NCBI GenBank assembly: GCA_947452725.1
Contig: CANGEG010000007.1
Coordinates: forward strand, 1-32,439
DNA: 32,439 nucleotides
Source: Comamonadaceae bacterium
GTDB lineage: Bacteria; Pseudomonadota; Gammaproteobacteria; Burkholderiales; Burkholderiaceae_C
Direction of reading: 5' to 3'
The notes beneath the pieces were generated by a model. It saw only the letters and a program-made list of their open reading frames with translations. It was not told the DNA's origin and ran no database searches. Position 1 is the first letter of the stretch; each line of letters starts with the position of its first letter. Below, piece after piece: positions 22,766 through 31,777 of the stretch. The position numbers and the translations under genes are program-made.

Positions 22766-24261
22766 GGTCTGGTCCTTGTCTGAGGGCTGAGTTTTTTCCA
22801 GGGCAAATCGCCTGGGTCGGCGGCCATGGGGCCGGGGGCTTTGGCCACCAATACATGGCTGGCGATGGGGGTAAAGTCGGCGCGAAAATGGTTGGAGCTT
22901 TTGACCACCAACACCTTCATTTGCTCGGGCTGAATATTCACGGTGCGAAACAACTCGCGGTCGAGCATTTGCATCTTGCCGCTAGCCACTGCCACATAAA
23001 TGCCTTCAATTTCTAGACAAGCGCTCAGCCCCATCTGGATGGTTGAGCCTTTCATCATCGGGCCTTTGAGCAGACAAGCGCCTGTGCTGACGGCGCGCAC
23101 CGTGAAGCGACCTTGCACAGGCGGATCGCTCAGCCCCCCGCTGAAAATAGGCACCGCTTTGCCCAGACTCATCTCTAGTTGCGCACCCACGCCAGCGGCG
23201 CAGGCTTTGCGTGCGGCCTCGGGGTCGACCATCAAGCCCAGCGCAATTTGCTGCGGAAACTGGTGGCCAGCGCGCTGCGCAATTAAGGCATGCAGCATAC
23301 CGGTGGTGTTGCTGTCGCCACCGGCGCCAGGGTTGTCTTGGGTGTCAGCCAGCACCACCGGTGCGGAGTTCACAGCCGCCCAAGCCAAGGCCTGAGCCAC
23401 GGCCTCGCTGGCAGGTTGCCACTGCGGGCGCCACTGCTCAGGTTGAACCGCTTGTGCAAACAACCGCTCGACCGCCAGCTGCGCTTGCTCGCCATGGGCC
23501 CAAATCACCGGGCCGCATTCGTCAAAGTCAGACGCGGGAAAGCCCATGCAAAAACTCAGCATCGCGCCATGCTCGCGCTCCAGCGCAATCAGCTGTTCAT
23601 ACAGCCCTTGGGCTGGCGCCATCCAGGTGCTTTGCGCGTTCAGTGCAATCAAAAAAGGCAACCGCTGCACATACACCGGCTCTTTATGACCCAGCTGCAA
23701 ACGCCGCTGCAGCAGTCGCGCCGCCAGCTCGCCGGTTGTGGCCATGTCCACATGGGGGTAGGTGCGGTAAGCGACCAGGCCGTCAGTCTCGCGCAGCATG
23801 CGCGCTGTGACATTGGCATGCAAATCCAGGCTGGCCACAATCGCAATGTGTGGCCCCACCAACTGGCGAATCCGGGCAATCAATTCGCCTTCGCTGTCCT
23901 CTGCATGCTCGGCCACCGCAGCGCCATGCAAATCCAGGTACACCCCGTCCAGGCCTTGCGACAGTGCAGCGCGCACATCGTCCAAGATCGCTTGGCTGAT
24001 CCGCTCGAAAGCATCTTGCGTCACATAGGATGATGGCGAAGCACCAGCCCAAGCCGAGGGCAAGAGGGTCCACTGCATACGCCGAGCTTCATCAATGAAG
24101 CCGCCCACGGGAATGTTCACCCCGGTGAGCAAGTCCACCATCGCTTGGCCGCGCACAAAGGCCGGAAACGCCTCACCCGTGTTGAAGGCGGCCCAGTCGG
24201 CCAGGCTGGGAGCAAAGGTGTTGGTCTCGTGCTGGTAGCCAGCAATCAAAATGCGCGTCAT
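22762..24261 (-). CDS. M81-family metallopeptidase (MlrC-like)
   Basis: 499 residues from the ATG at 24261. The frame extends to 24369 through non-family sequence. N-terminal MlrC domain (DUF1485): ILIAGYQHETNTF with His11/Glu12, YLDLHGAAV (Asp110, His112), ASLDLHANVT (Asp146, His148), YRTYPHVD (His170, Asp172), all plausible zinc-site residues. The C-terminal MlrC domain holds DTQDNPGAGGDSNTTG. MlrC is best known from microcystin-degrading bacteria, where it cleaves the linear peptide products of earlier steps. Most homologues have no known substrate and sit with peptide-type ABC transporters, as here. The gene is 37 nt after the ATPase gene and 4-nt overlapped with the amidase gene. Confidence 0.92.
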   Translation of the reverse strand: MTRILIAGYQHETNTFAPSLADWAAFNTGEAFPAFVRGQAMVDLLTGVNIPVGGFIDEARRMQWTLLPSAWAGASPSSYVTQDAFERISQAILDDVRAALSQGLDGVYLDLHGAAVAEHAEDSEGELIARIRQLVGPHIAIVASLDLHANVTARMLRETDGLVAYRTYPHVDMATTGELAARLLQRRLQLGHKEPVYVQRLPFLIALNAQSTWMAPAQGLYEQLIALEREHGAMLSFCMGFPASDFDECGPVIWAHGEQAQLAVERLFAQAVQPEQWRPQWQPASEAVAQALAWAAVNSAPVVLADTQDNPGAGGDSNTTGMLHALIAQRAGHQFPQQIALGLMVDPEAARKACAAGVGAQLEMSLGKAVPIFSGGLSDPPVQGRFTVRAVSTGACLLKGPMMKGSTIQMGLSACLEIEGIYVAVASGKMQMLDRELFRTVNIQPEQMKVLVVKSSNHFRADFTPIASHVLVAKAPGPMAADPGDLPWKKLSPQTRTRP

Positions 24262-24298
24262 GGCAACGACTCGGTGTAGGGCAAAGCGCAGGGGCCAA

Positions 24299-25894
24299 TC
24301 AAAATGCCGCCGGTGCGGCGTCAAACAATTTGCGGGTGTATTCGTGTTGCGGGCGGGCATACAAGTCAACCGTGCGGCCCTGCTCCACCATCTTGCCTTG
24401 GTGCATCACGATCACGCTGTCGCACAGTTGCGCGGCCACGCGCAGGTCATGGGTGATGAACAACATGCCCAAGCCAAACTCGGCCTGGATCTCGCGCAGC
24501 AAACTCAAAATTTGGGCTTGCACACTCACGTCCAACGCGCTCACCGCCTCGTCGGCTACCAGCACCTTGGGCTGACAGGCCAAGGCTCTGGCGATGGCCA
24601 GGCGCTGGCGCTGACCGCCGCTGAACTGACTGGGGTAACGGTCCAAAGCCTCCACCGGCAAGCGCACCTTGTGCATCAACTCCTGCGCCATTGTCCAAGC
24701 TTGCGCTTTGGGCATGCCAAAGTTGACCGCGCCTTCAATGATGGACTGCCCCACAGTGCGGCGCGGGTTGAGGGAGCGGTTCGGATCTTGAAAAACTACC
24801 TGCACCAAGCTGCGAAGCGGGCGCAAACGCCCTTCGGGCAGTTGGGCAATTTCATGCTCACCCCACTGAATTTGGCCAACGGTGGGATCGATCAAACGGA
24901 TCAGGCAGCGCGCAAAGGTCGATTTACCCGAACCCGATTCGCCCACGATGCCCACGGTTTCACCAGCGCGTATTTGCACATTGGCGTTGTGCAGCGCCTG
25001 GGTTTCGTGGGCACGCCCCATCCAGTCGCGACTGATGTAGGTTTTACCCACCTGCTGGCCGCGCAGCAAGGCGGGGCCTGTAGGCTCAGGCCGCGCTGGC
25101 GGCGGCGTCATGCCGGGCACGGCGGCCAGTAACTGGCGGGTGTAGTCGGCCGAGGGATTTTTCAGCACCTGTGCGCACGGGCCCGATTCGACCGCCAAGC
25201 CCTGGTGCATGACCAGCACGTCGTCGGCAATTTCGGCCACCACGCCCATGTCATGGGTAATGAACAGTACGGCCACGCCCTGCTCTGCTTGCAGCTGCTC
25301 GATCAACTTTAAGATCTCTTTTTGCGTCGTCACATCCAGCGCAGTGGTGGGCTCATCGCAAATCAAGAGCACCGGTTTCAAAATCACCGCCATGGCGATG
25401 ACAATGCGCTGACGTTGACCGCCGCTCAATTGGTGCGGGAAGCTGCGCAAGATGCGCTCGGGTTCAGGCAGGCGAACACTTTCAAAGACGCGCAGCACTT
25501 CAGCTCGGCGCTGGTCTTTGGGCCAGTTGGTATGGGTCGCGAGCAATTCGTCGACCTGATCGCCGCAGGTCATGACCGGGTTCAGCGCCGTCATTGGCTC
25601 TTGAAACACCATGCCCATGACGCGGCCACGCAAGTCGCGCAAGCGAGAAGGCGTGGCGTCCAGTAAAGACTCGCCTTGCAGCAGCACCTGGCCGCGATCG
25701 GGCTTTAACTCACGCGCCAGCAACCCCATGACGGTGGTAGCCATGACCGATTTACCCGAACCCGATTCGCCCACAACGCACAAAGTTTTGCCAGGCCAAA
25801 TGGTGAGGCTGATGCCTTTCACCGCATGGGGCCTGTCGCCACCAGCGGGCAATGCCACTGACAACTCTTGTATCGCTAAAACAGGATTTGTCAT
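24299..25894 (-). CDS. Peptide-type ABC transporter, fused double ATPase (DppD-DppF fusion)
   Basis: 531 residues from the ATG at 25894; a TTG three nt earlier is the alternative. Two complete ABC domains in one chain, in GsiA style. Domain 1: Walker A GESGSGKS (42-49), signature LSGGQ (156-160), Walker B LLICDEP (176-182) and His switch THD. Domain 2: Walker A GESGSGKS (318-325), FSGGQ (424-428), VLVADEA (444-450), again THD. Each ends in the oligopeptide-family C-terminal part. Both sites look competent, though the second Walker B has DEA in place of DEP, common in this family. It powers the importer formed with the two permeases; its ATG overlaps the permease stop by one base. Confidence 0.95.
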   Translation of the reverse strand: MTNPVLAIQELSVALPAGGDRPHAVKGISLTIWPGKTLCVVGESGSGKSVMATTVMGLLARELKPDRGQVLLQGESLLDATPSRLRDLRGRVMGMVFQEPMTALNPVMTCGDQVDELLATHTNWPKDQRRAEVLRVFESVRLPEPERILRSFPHQLSGGQRQRIVIAMAVILKPVLLICDEPTTALDVTTQKEILKLIEQLQAEQGVAVLFITHDMGVVAEIADDVLVMHQGLAVESGPCAQVLKNPSADYTRQLLAAVPGMTPPPARPEPTGPALLRGQQVGKTYISRDWMGRAHETQALHNANVQIRAGETVGIVGESGSGKSTFARCLIRLIDPTVGQIQWGEHEIAQLPEGRLRPLRSLVQVVFQDPNRSLNPRRTVGQSIIEGAVNFGMPKAQAWTMAQELMHKVRLPVEALDRYPSQFSGGQRQRLAIARALACQPKVLVADEAVSALDVSVQAQILSLLREIQAEFGLGMLFITHDLRVAAQLCDSVIVMHQGKMVEQGRTVDLYARPQHEYTRKLFDAAPAAF

Positions 25895-26769
25895 CAAGAC
25901 CCCCGCTTGGCAAATTTGGGATCCAACACATCGCGCAAGCCGTCACCCAACAAGTTCACGGCCAAGACGGTAGGCACCAAAAACAAAGCCGGGTACATCA
26001 CGTTGCCGGGATACTGACTGAACTGCACACGGCCCTCGGCCATGATGTTGCCCCAAGTGGGAATGTCGGGCGGCAAACCCAGGCCTAGGAAACTCAAAAT
26101 GGCTTCAGTCAACACCGCTGAGGCTGCGACAAAGGTGCCCTGCACAATCAAAGGTGCCATTGCGTTGGGCAAGATGTGGCGAAACAAAATGACCGGCGTG
26201 GGCGTGGCCAAGGCACGCGCGGCCTCGACAAAAGGCTCTTCCCGCAAGCTCAGCACAAGGGCGCGCACCAAGCGGGTGACGCGCGGCACCTCGGGAATGG
26301 CAATCGCCACCACCACGGTGGTGATGGTGGCGCCCAAGGCCGCCACCAAGGCAATCGCCAGCAAGATGGCGGGGATCGCCATCAGCCCATCCATCACTCT
26401 CATCAACAGCGCATCCAGTGCGCGAAAGTATCCAGCCAACATGCCCAAGCCGCCGCCCAGCACCAAAGACAAAACCGCTGTGCAAGAGCCTACTAGCAAG
26501 GACACGCGAGTGCCGTAAATCACGCGACTGAACAGGTCGCGGCCAAAGCTGTCGGTGCCCAGCCAAAACGTGTGCTGAACCGTGGTGCCGTCAAGCAAGG
26601 CAAACAGACCCGAAGCCCCAGCCGCTTGGTTGATAAAGTTGGAGTCCATAGCGGCCGGATCGACAGTGCCTAAAAAAGGCGCCAACGCCGCGACCAGCAC
26701 CATCAGGCCCAGCACGGTAAAGCCAAAGCGCACCGAACCATTGGCCAGCAAACGTTGAAATGCGTTCAT
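25894..26769 (-). CDS. Peptide-type ABC transporter permease, DppC/OppC-like
   Basis: 291 residues. The N-terminal OppC_N helix (FGFTVLGLMVLVAALAPFLG) is followed by the LGTDSFGRDLFSRVIYGTRVSLLVG signature and five further membrane helices. The EAA cytoplasmic loop is present (FVEAARALATPTPVILFRHILPNAMAPLIV), the contact point for the ATPase. It forms the translocation pore with the DppB-like partner encoded directly upstream; stop and start codons overlap by one base on each side. Confidence 0.94.
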   Translation of the reverse strand: MNAFQRLLANGSVRFGFTVLGLMVLVAALAPFLGTVDPAAMDSNFINQAAGASGLFALLDGTTVQHTFWLGTDSFGRDLFSRVIYGTRVSLLVGSCTAVLSLVLGGGLGMLAGYFRALDALLMRVMDGLMAIPAILLAIALVAALGATITTVVVAIAIPEVPRVTRLVRALVLSLREEPFVEAARALATPTPVILFRHILPNAMAPLIVQGTFVAASAVLTEAILSFLGLGLPPDIPTWGNIMAEGRVQFSQYPGNVMYPALFLVPTVLAVNLLGDGLRDVLDPKFAKRGS

Positions 26770-27731
26770 CAGTAACGGATCCTCGGATCTAAAAACAAAT
26801 AACTCAGATCCACCAACAGGTTGACCATCACATAGCTCGCTGAGAACAAGAGCACCAAGCCTTGAATCACGGGGAAGTCCCGGTTCAGCACCGCGTCCAC
26901 CGTGAGCGAGCCCAAGCCCGGAATGGCGTACACCGTCTCGGTCACCACCACGCCGCCGATCAACAAAGCAATGCCAATACCGATCACCGTGACGATGGGC
27001 ACGGCCGCGTTCACCAGCGCATGGTGCAGCAGCACTGCGCGCTCGGTCAAACCCTTGGCGCGCGCGGTGCGAATATAGTCTTCGGTCAAAGCCTCAGACA
27101 CGCTGGCCCGGGTGACCCGGGCAATCAAGGCCACGTAAATCATAGCCAGCGTCATCCAAGGCAAGATCAACTGCCTCATCCAGACCCAAGGGCTAGCGCC
27201 AGCCCCACCCGAACCGCCAATCAAGCTTTTATAGCCTTGCACGGGCAGCCATTCGAGCCTAATCGCAAACAGGTAAATCAAGATGTAGCCAATAACGAAC
27301 ACAGGAATCGAAAACCCGGCCACGGAAAAACCCGAGAGCACGCGGTCCAACCACCCCCCCAGTCGCCAAGCAGCCAAGGTGCCCAGCGGCACGGCGATCA
27401 AGACCGCAAGAATCACAGTGCCCACAGCCAGCGCCAGTGTGGGCTCGATGCGCTGAGCGATTAACTCGGTGACAGGTTTGTTCAGGTAATACGAAAAGCC
27501 AAGATCGCCTTGCAGCACCCGGCCAATCCAAATTCCGTACTGCACTGGAATGGACCGGTCCAGCCCGAGCTGGGTGCGAATTTGCGCGATGTCTTCGTTT
27601 GTGGCGCTGTTGCCGGCAATCACTGCGGCAGGGTCACCGGGGGCCAGTCTCAAAATGAGAAAGACCACCAGCGACACGACCAGCAACACCGGCAGCACCG
27701 CTGCCAAGCGGCGCAGCAGGAAAGAAAGCAT
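26769..27731 (-). CDS. Peptide-type ABC transporter permease, DppB/OppB-like
   Basis: 320 residues with six predicted membrane helices. It begins with the conserved RRLAAVLPVLLVVSLVVF helix followed by LAPGDPAAV. Further landmarks are GDLGFSYY, the EAA loop (EALTEDYIRTARAKGLTERAVLLHHAL), TETVYAIPGLG and a C-terminal SYLFLDPRIRY. It pairs with the DppC-like subunit to make an inner-membrane importer pore. The gene is 13 nt after the binding-protein gene. Confidence 0.95.
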   Translation of the reverse strand: MLSFLLRRLAAVLPVLLVVSLVVFLILRLAPGDPAAVIAGNSATNEDIAQIRTQLGLDRSIPVQYGIWIGRVLQGDLGFSYYLNKPVTELIAQRIEPTLALAVGTVILAVLIAVPLGTLAAWRLGGWLDRVLSGFSVAGFSIPVFVIGYILIYLFAIRLEWLPVQGYKSLIGGSGGAGASPWVWMRQLILPWMTLAMIYVALIARVTRASVSEALTEDYIRTARAKGLTERAVLLHHALVNAAVPIVTVIGIGIALLIGGVVVTETVYAIPGLGSLTVDAVLNRDFPVIQGLVLLFSASYVMVNLLVDLSYLFLDPRIRY

Positions 27732-27744
27732 GAAGACGCCTTGC

Positions 27745-29328
27745 TCAGTTTTTCTTGATGTTCCACATCACCGGGATACCCGGTGTTTGCAACACACCCG
27801 AGACATTAGAGCGCAGCGCTGTAGGTTGCTGATATTGGCCTAAAGGGGCGTGGGTCGCGGTTTCAAACGCTACGCGCTGAATTTCGCTGGCGATCTTCTT
27901 CTTTTCTTCCGGCTTGACGGTGCGTGCGAAGCGGTTTTTCAAATACTCAAGACGAGGCTCGTCTTGCCAGCCGAACCAGCCGTTTTGTCCTTTGGCGTTG
28001 AACATCTGGATCGTCAGGGGGTTGGAGATATCACCCGCGGTCCAAGCCGTCAAGAAGGCACTCCAGCCGCCATTGGCCGGTGCGTCTTTTTTGGCGCGAC
28101 GCGCCAGCAAGGTGGCCCAGTCCATTTGCTGAAAGTCCACTTTGAAGCCTGCCGCTTCGAGTTGCTGCTTGGCCACCAAAGGCAGCTTGGCGATCGAGGC
28201 CAAATCGGTTGGGCGCATTAACAGCACCGGCGTGCCGTCGTAGCCCGCGTCTTGCAGCATTTGTTTGGCTTTGGCCGGGTTGGCGATGCCGGTGAAGTAG
28301 CCAGTATCTTCATCGCCGTAAGCCGTGCCGCAAGGGTACATGCTGCGGCACAGACGACCCAAAGCGGGCACGCCGACCTGGGTGTTGATGAAGGCCTGCT
28401 GCCCCATGGCGACCATGGCGGCTTGGCGAATCTTCACGTTATTGAACGGGGCGTGCAGGTGGTTGAAGCGCATGATGAACTGCAAGCCAGCGGGCGAGAA
28501 GTCCTCCACCTTCACGCCCTCGGTTTTCTTCAGGGTTTCGTACTGCTCAAAGCTGGGCTGCTCGACCATGTCGACTTCACCGGCTTTCAGGGCGTTGAAC
28601 TGGGTTTGCGGGTCGCGGATGATGACCCATTCGACCCGGTCAAAGTTCACAGGACGGCCACCGGCCACGCCGCTGGGCGCCTCGGGGCGCGACTTGTATT
28701 TCGCGTTGCGGGTGTACACCACCAGCGCGCCGGGCTTGAATTCATCGGCCTTGAAGACAAACGGGCCCGAGCCAATGTGTTCTTTAATTTGCTCAGCGCC
28801 TGGTGTGGCCGCAATGCGCGCAGGCATGATGAAAGGCACGTTGGACGAGGCTTTACCCAGCGAGTCGAGCATGATGCCGCAAGGCTGGTTCAAGACGATT
28901 TTGAAAGTGTTGGCATCTGGCGTTTCATACGCGGTGATGAAGGTGGACAAGATGCCGCCCATCGCATCACGACTGGCCCAGCGTTTGAGCGAGGCGACCA
29001 CGTCGGTGCTGGTCACAGGCTTGCCGTCATGGAACTCCAGGCCCGAGCGCAGTTTGAAAGTCCAGGTCAACTCATCTTTGGAGACTTGGTAGCTGTCGAC
29101 CATTTGCGGCTTGATATTGCCCTTGGCGTCTTCAGAGAACAGCGTGTCGTAAATCATGTACGCGTGGTTGCGCGTCACATAGGCTGTGGTCCAGATCGGA
29201 TCAAGCACTGTCAAGTTGGCGTGCGGCACAAAACGAAACACCTTGTTGGGCGGAGTTTGCGCCATCGCCGGAGTCAAGCAGCTCAAGCTCAGCGCGCTGG
29301 CCAGGGTCAACAGTAAACGTCTTTTCAT
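27745..29328 (-). CDS. Peptide-type ABC transporter substrate-binding protein (SBP family 5)
   Basis: 527 residues from the ATG at 29328. Two ATGs are in frame: GGAG (29337-29340) is only 2 nt from the one at 29334 but 8 nt from 29328, so the latter is preferred. Signal peptide MKRRLLLTLASALSLSCLTPAMAQ, cut after AMA; no lipobox. The body is an SBP_bac_5 protein: LDPIWTTAYVTRNHAYMIYDTLF, WTFKLRSGLEFHDGKPVTSTDVVASL, FSPAGLQFIMRFNH. Members bind peptides, nickel, glutathione or other small amides. The co-operonic M81 and amidase genes argue for a peptide or amide ligand. First gene of the operon. Confidence 0.94.
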   Translation of the reverse strand: MKRRLLLTLASALSLSCLTPAMAQTPPNKVFRFVPHANLTVLDPIWTTAYVTRNHAYMIYDTLFSEDAKGNIKPQMVDSYQVSKDELTWTFKLRSGLEFHDGKPVTSTDVVASLKRWASRDAMGGILSTFITAYETPDANTFKIVLNQPCGIMLDSLGKASSNVPFIMPARIAATPGAEQIKEHIGSGPFVFKADEFKPGALVVYTRNAKYKSRPEAPSGVAGGRPVNFDRVEWVIIRDPQTQFNALKAGEVDMVEQPSFEQYETLKKTEGVKVEDFSPAGLQFIMRFNHLHAPFNNVKIRQAAMVAMGQQAFINTQVGVPALGRLCRSMYPCGTAYGDEDTGYFTGIANPAKAKQMLQDAGYDGTPVLLMRPTDLASIAKLPLVAKQQLEAAGFKVDFQQMDWATLLARRAKKDAPANGGWSAFLTAWTAGDISNPLTIQMFNAKGQNGWFGWQDEPRLEYLKNRFARTVKPEEKKKIASEIQRVAFETATHAPLGQYQQPTALRSNVSGVLQTPGIPVMWNIKKN

Positions 29329-29488
29329 CTTCATTTCTCCAATTCCAGACAAGGATGTGATCATGATGCATGGAATACAACCACGCTATCGTCACCTTTG
29401 CGCAAATTCAGCACGGGGTTTTCAACGATGGCCGGATTCAGCTCACAAGATTTCATAATGTAAGTCTTTCACCAAGGCTCACTTCATC

Positions 29489-30943
29489 ATGGTCTACCCT
29501 GATATCTCCGCCGACGAACTGTCGAGAGCCATTCACTCCAAGCAAGTGTCATGCCGCGAGGTCATGCAAACCACGCTGCAGCAGATCGAAAAGCACAACC
29601 CTCAAAGCAATGCATTGGTGAGCTTGGCCGATGATGCCCTGCTGATGCGCCAAGCCGATGAACGCGATGCGCAACTGGCGCGCGGCCAATCCATGGGCTG
29701 GATGCACGGCATGCCACAGGCCATCAAAGATTTGTCCAATGTGGCCGGTTTTCGCACCACATTGGGTTCCCCCTTAACGGGCAATGTGCTCGCCAGCGAA
29801 GACGGCTTGATGGCCAGTCGCATGAAGGCCAGTGGCTGCATCGTGATCGGCAAAACCAACTCACCCGAATTGGGCTTGGGCTCGCACACCTTCAACGAAG
29901 TCTTTGGCGCCACGCGCAACGCCTGGGATGCCAGCAAAAGCGCAGGCGGCAGCAGCGGCGGCGCAGCAGTCGCCTTGGCGCAGCGCATGCTGCCGGTGGC
30001 CGACGGTTCTGACTTCATGGGTAGCCTGCGTAACCCGGCGGGCTGGAACCATATTTTTGGCCTGCGCCCCTCGCAAGGGCGCGTGCCCATGGTGCCGGCG
30101 CAAGACGTGTGGATTTCGCAATTGGGCACCGAAGGCCCGATGGGCCGCAGCGTGCGCGATGTGGCCATGCTGCTGTCGATACAAGCGGGTCAACACCCGG
30201 CTGCGCCCTTGTCAATTGCCCAAGATGGCAAGGCCTTTGGCGCGCCCCTAGAGAGCAATGTCAAAGGCCAACGCATTGGCTGGCTGGGCGACTTGAACGG
30301 CTACCTGCCAATGGAAAACGGCGTCATTGCCACCTGCCAAGAAGCCTTGAAATCGTTTGACAGTTTGGGCTGCCACACCGAGACCACGGGCTTAGGTCTA
30401 GGACAGGGTATGGCCCCCGAGAAAGTGTGGGACGCCTGGCTGGTCTGGCGCCAAGCCTTGGTGGGGCCGCGCGTTGCGCCTTTCATGCTCAAAGCAGAGA
30501 ATCACCACCTGATCAAACCCGAGGCGCGTTGGGAGTATGAGCAGTCGCTCAAATTAAGCGGCGCGCAACTCATGTCCGCCAGCGCCACGCGCACGCAGTT
30601 CTACCAAAAACTGCTGACCTTGTTTGAACGCTTTGATGTGCTGGCGATTCCTGCAGCGCAGGTTTGGCCATTTGAGGTGAGCGAGCGCTGGCCCCAGCAG
30701 ATAAACGGACACCCCATGGACACGTACCACCGATGGATGGAGGTGGTGATTTACGCCACCTTTGCGGGTCTGCCGTGCATCAGCGTGCCTGCCGGTTTTT
30801 GCAAAGACGGTGCACGCAAGGGTTTACCGATGGGTTTGCAGTTGATTGGCAAGCCGCAGGGCGACTTTGCGCTGCTGCAACTGGCCCACGCCTACGAGCA
30901 GGCTAATTTGGCAATGATCCGCTTGCGCCCGCCGGGGGTTTGA
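29489..30943 (+). CDS. Amidase-signature family hydrolase (second copy, divergent)
   Basis: 484 residues. Catalytic residues are Lys80 (PQAIKDLS), cis-Ser155 (SAGGSSGG) and nucleophile Ser179 (GSDFMGSLRNPAGW), again 24 apart. The motif around the nucleophile reads FMGSLRNPAG rather than the commoner GGSIRIPA, a variant seen in one branch of the family. Similarity to the amidase at 21344 is limited to the signature region, so it is not a recent duplicate. It is divergently transcribed from the importer operon across about 160 bp and may share control with it. It probably handles a related amide; the substrate is unknown. No signal peptide. Confidence 0.92.
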   Translation: MVYPDISADELSRAIHSKQVSCREVMQTTLQQIEKHNPQSNALVSLADDALLMRQADERDAQLARGQSMGWMHGMPQAIKDLSNVAGFRTTLGSPLTGNVLASEDGLMASRMKASGCIVIGKTNSPELGLGSHTFNEVFGATRNAWDASKSAGGSSGGAAVALAQRMLPVADGSDFMGSLRNPAGWNHIFGLRPSQGRVPMVPAQDVWISQLGTEGPMGRSVRDVAMLLSIQAGQHPAAPLSIAQDGKAFGAPLESNVKGQRIGWLGDLNGYLPMENGVIATCQEALKSFDSLGCHTETTGLGLGQGMAPEKVWDAWLVWRQALVGPRVAPFMLKAENHHLIKPEARWEYEQSLKLSGAQLMSASATRTQFYQKLLTLFERFDVLAIPAAQVWPFEVSERWPQQINGHPMDTYHRWMEVVIYATFAGLPCISVPAGFCKDGARKGLPMGLQLIGKPQGDFALLQLAHAYEQANLAMIRLRPPGV

Positions 30944-30997
30944 GCATTGGGCGCCTGGGCAGCGGGTTTGGAGCACCCGGATTTGAATTCCTAAGAA

Positions 30998-31432
30998 TTA
31001 GTTTTGTCGCCAAGGCAGACCGTGAAACTTCCAACCGCCGGTCTGGCCGCGGTGCACATCGGCGTCGACATTGCCCTCAAAGCCTTCAAGGATGTTGTAG
31101 GCCACCAGGCCCAACTCGGTGGCGCGCAAGGCCGCTGCAATGGAGCGAACGCCGCTGCGGCAAAGCAGGACCAACTTTTTGCCATCAGCGCCCAATGCCT
31201 GAATCTCCTCGTCAAACTCGCGGTTCATGGCCATGCCGGGCCACTGCTTCCAGGCCAGCGGCTGTGCGCCGGGCACAATGCCCACCCATTCGCGCTCGGC
31301 ATCGGTGCGAACATCCACCAATACCGCCTCGCCGGCCTGAACCCAGGCCCAGGCCAAGGCAGGCGAAACATCACCGGCGTAGCCGTTAGCGGCTTGAACG
31401 GTCTCGGAATTGGGGTGGGGTGTGGCGTTCAT
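30998..31432 (-). CDS. Rhodanese-like domain protein
   Basis: 144 residues from the ATG at 31432; no good Shine-Dalgarno, and a TTG at 31465 is the alternative. Single rhodanese domain: LVDVRTDAEREWVGIVPGAQPLAW, then LVLLCRSGVRSIAAA with the catalytic Cys91 at the head of a six-residue loop, and ILEGFEGN. Such proteins accept or donate sulfane sulfur in the cytoplasm (thiosulfate or persulfide metabolism, or tRNA thiolation). The C-terminus (GQTGGWKFHGLPW) matches the form that often precedes molybdopterin or cysteine genes, but none is here. Convergent with the amidase gene, 54 nt away. Confidence 0.92.
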   Translation of the reverse strand: MNATPHPNSETVQAANGYAGDVSPALAWAWVQAGEAVLVDVRTDAEREWVGIVPGAQPLAWKQWPGMAMNREFDEEIQALGADGKKLVLLCRSGVRSIAAALRATELGLVAYNILEGFEGNVDADVHRGQTGGWKFHGLPWRQN

Positions 31433-31777
31433 GGGGGGGTGCAAGTTGAAAATTACTGAACTCAATCATAGCGAGAGCCCAAGACCGCAAGCCGCGCCCA
31501 CCCGGCGCCCAGCCCCTCACCGGGCTTGATCAATTGATTGAATCCCCTGATCGATTGCGCAAACTGGAGTTGGAATTGAATTATTTTGGTGCACAGGCCT
31601 AAATTAATTCACGCCATTTTTAGCGTTTTGAGGCGGAAGCAAGGGTTAGCGCTACACGCCAGGCGTGCCGTCCTCCAAGATAATTCTGGTAGATCCCTCG
31701 GGCAATCGGTTCGGTGCCCAACTGCGCATGAACCGTGAGCCCATTGCCTTTTCGTCAATCCCCTAGGAGATAACCTT
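31433..31777. other. Non-coding gap of about 345 bp, likely promoter region
   Basis: Between the divergent rhodanese and binding-protein genes. It holds small palindromes (ATCAATTGAT at 31530-31539), an AT-rich patch around 31571-31620 and a TTTTGGTGCA motif at 31584-31593 that resembles half of an NtrC site. No full -24/-12 or -35/-10 promoter is convincing, and no gene was seen. Confidence 0.4.

Noticed and set aside
22762-24261. Microcystin-degradation (mlr) locus
   Set aside because: Only the mlrC-like gene is present. M81 proteins are widespread in bacteria that do not degrade microcystin, and mlrA, mlrB and mlrD are absent from the window.
28252-29316. Plus-strand open frame of 354 codons inside the binding-protein gene
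   Set aside because: Antisense of a clearly recognisable SBP_bac_5 gene; composition typical of a shadow frame.
30963-31000. Stem CGGGT/ACCCG followed by GGATTTGAATTCC, resembling a tRNA T-arm or a terminator
   Set aside because: No acceptor, D or anticodon arms can be drawn around it; the stem is only 5 bp and no clear U-run follows it. At best a weak transcript end between convergent genes.
31655-31668. CACGCCAGGCGTG inverted repeat in the right-hand gap
   Set aside because: Short 5-bp arms in GC-rich sequence; no regulator gene nearby to tie it to.
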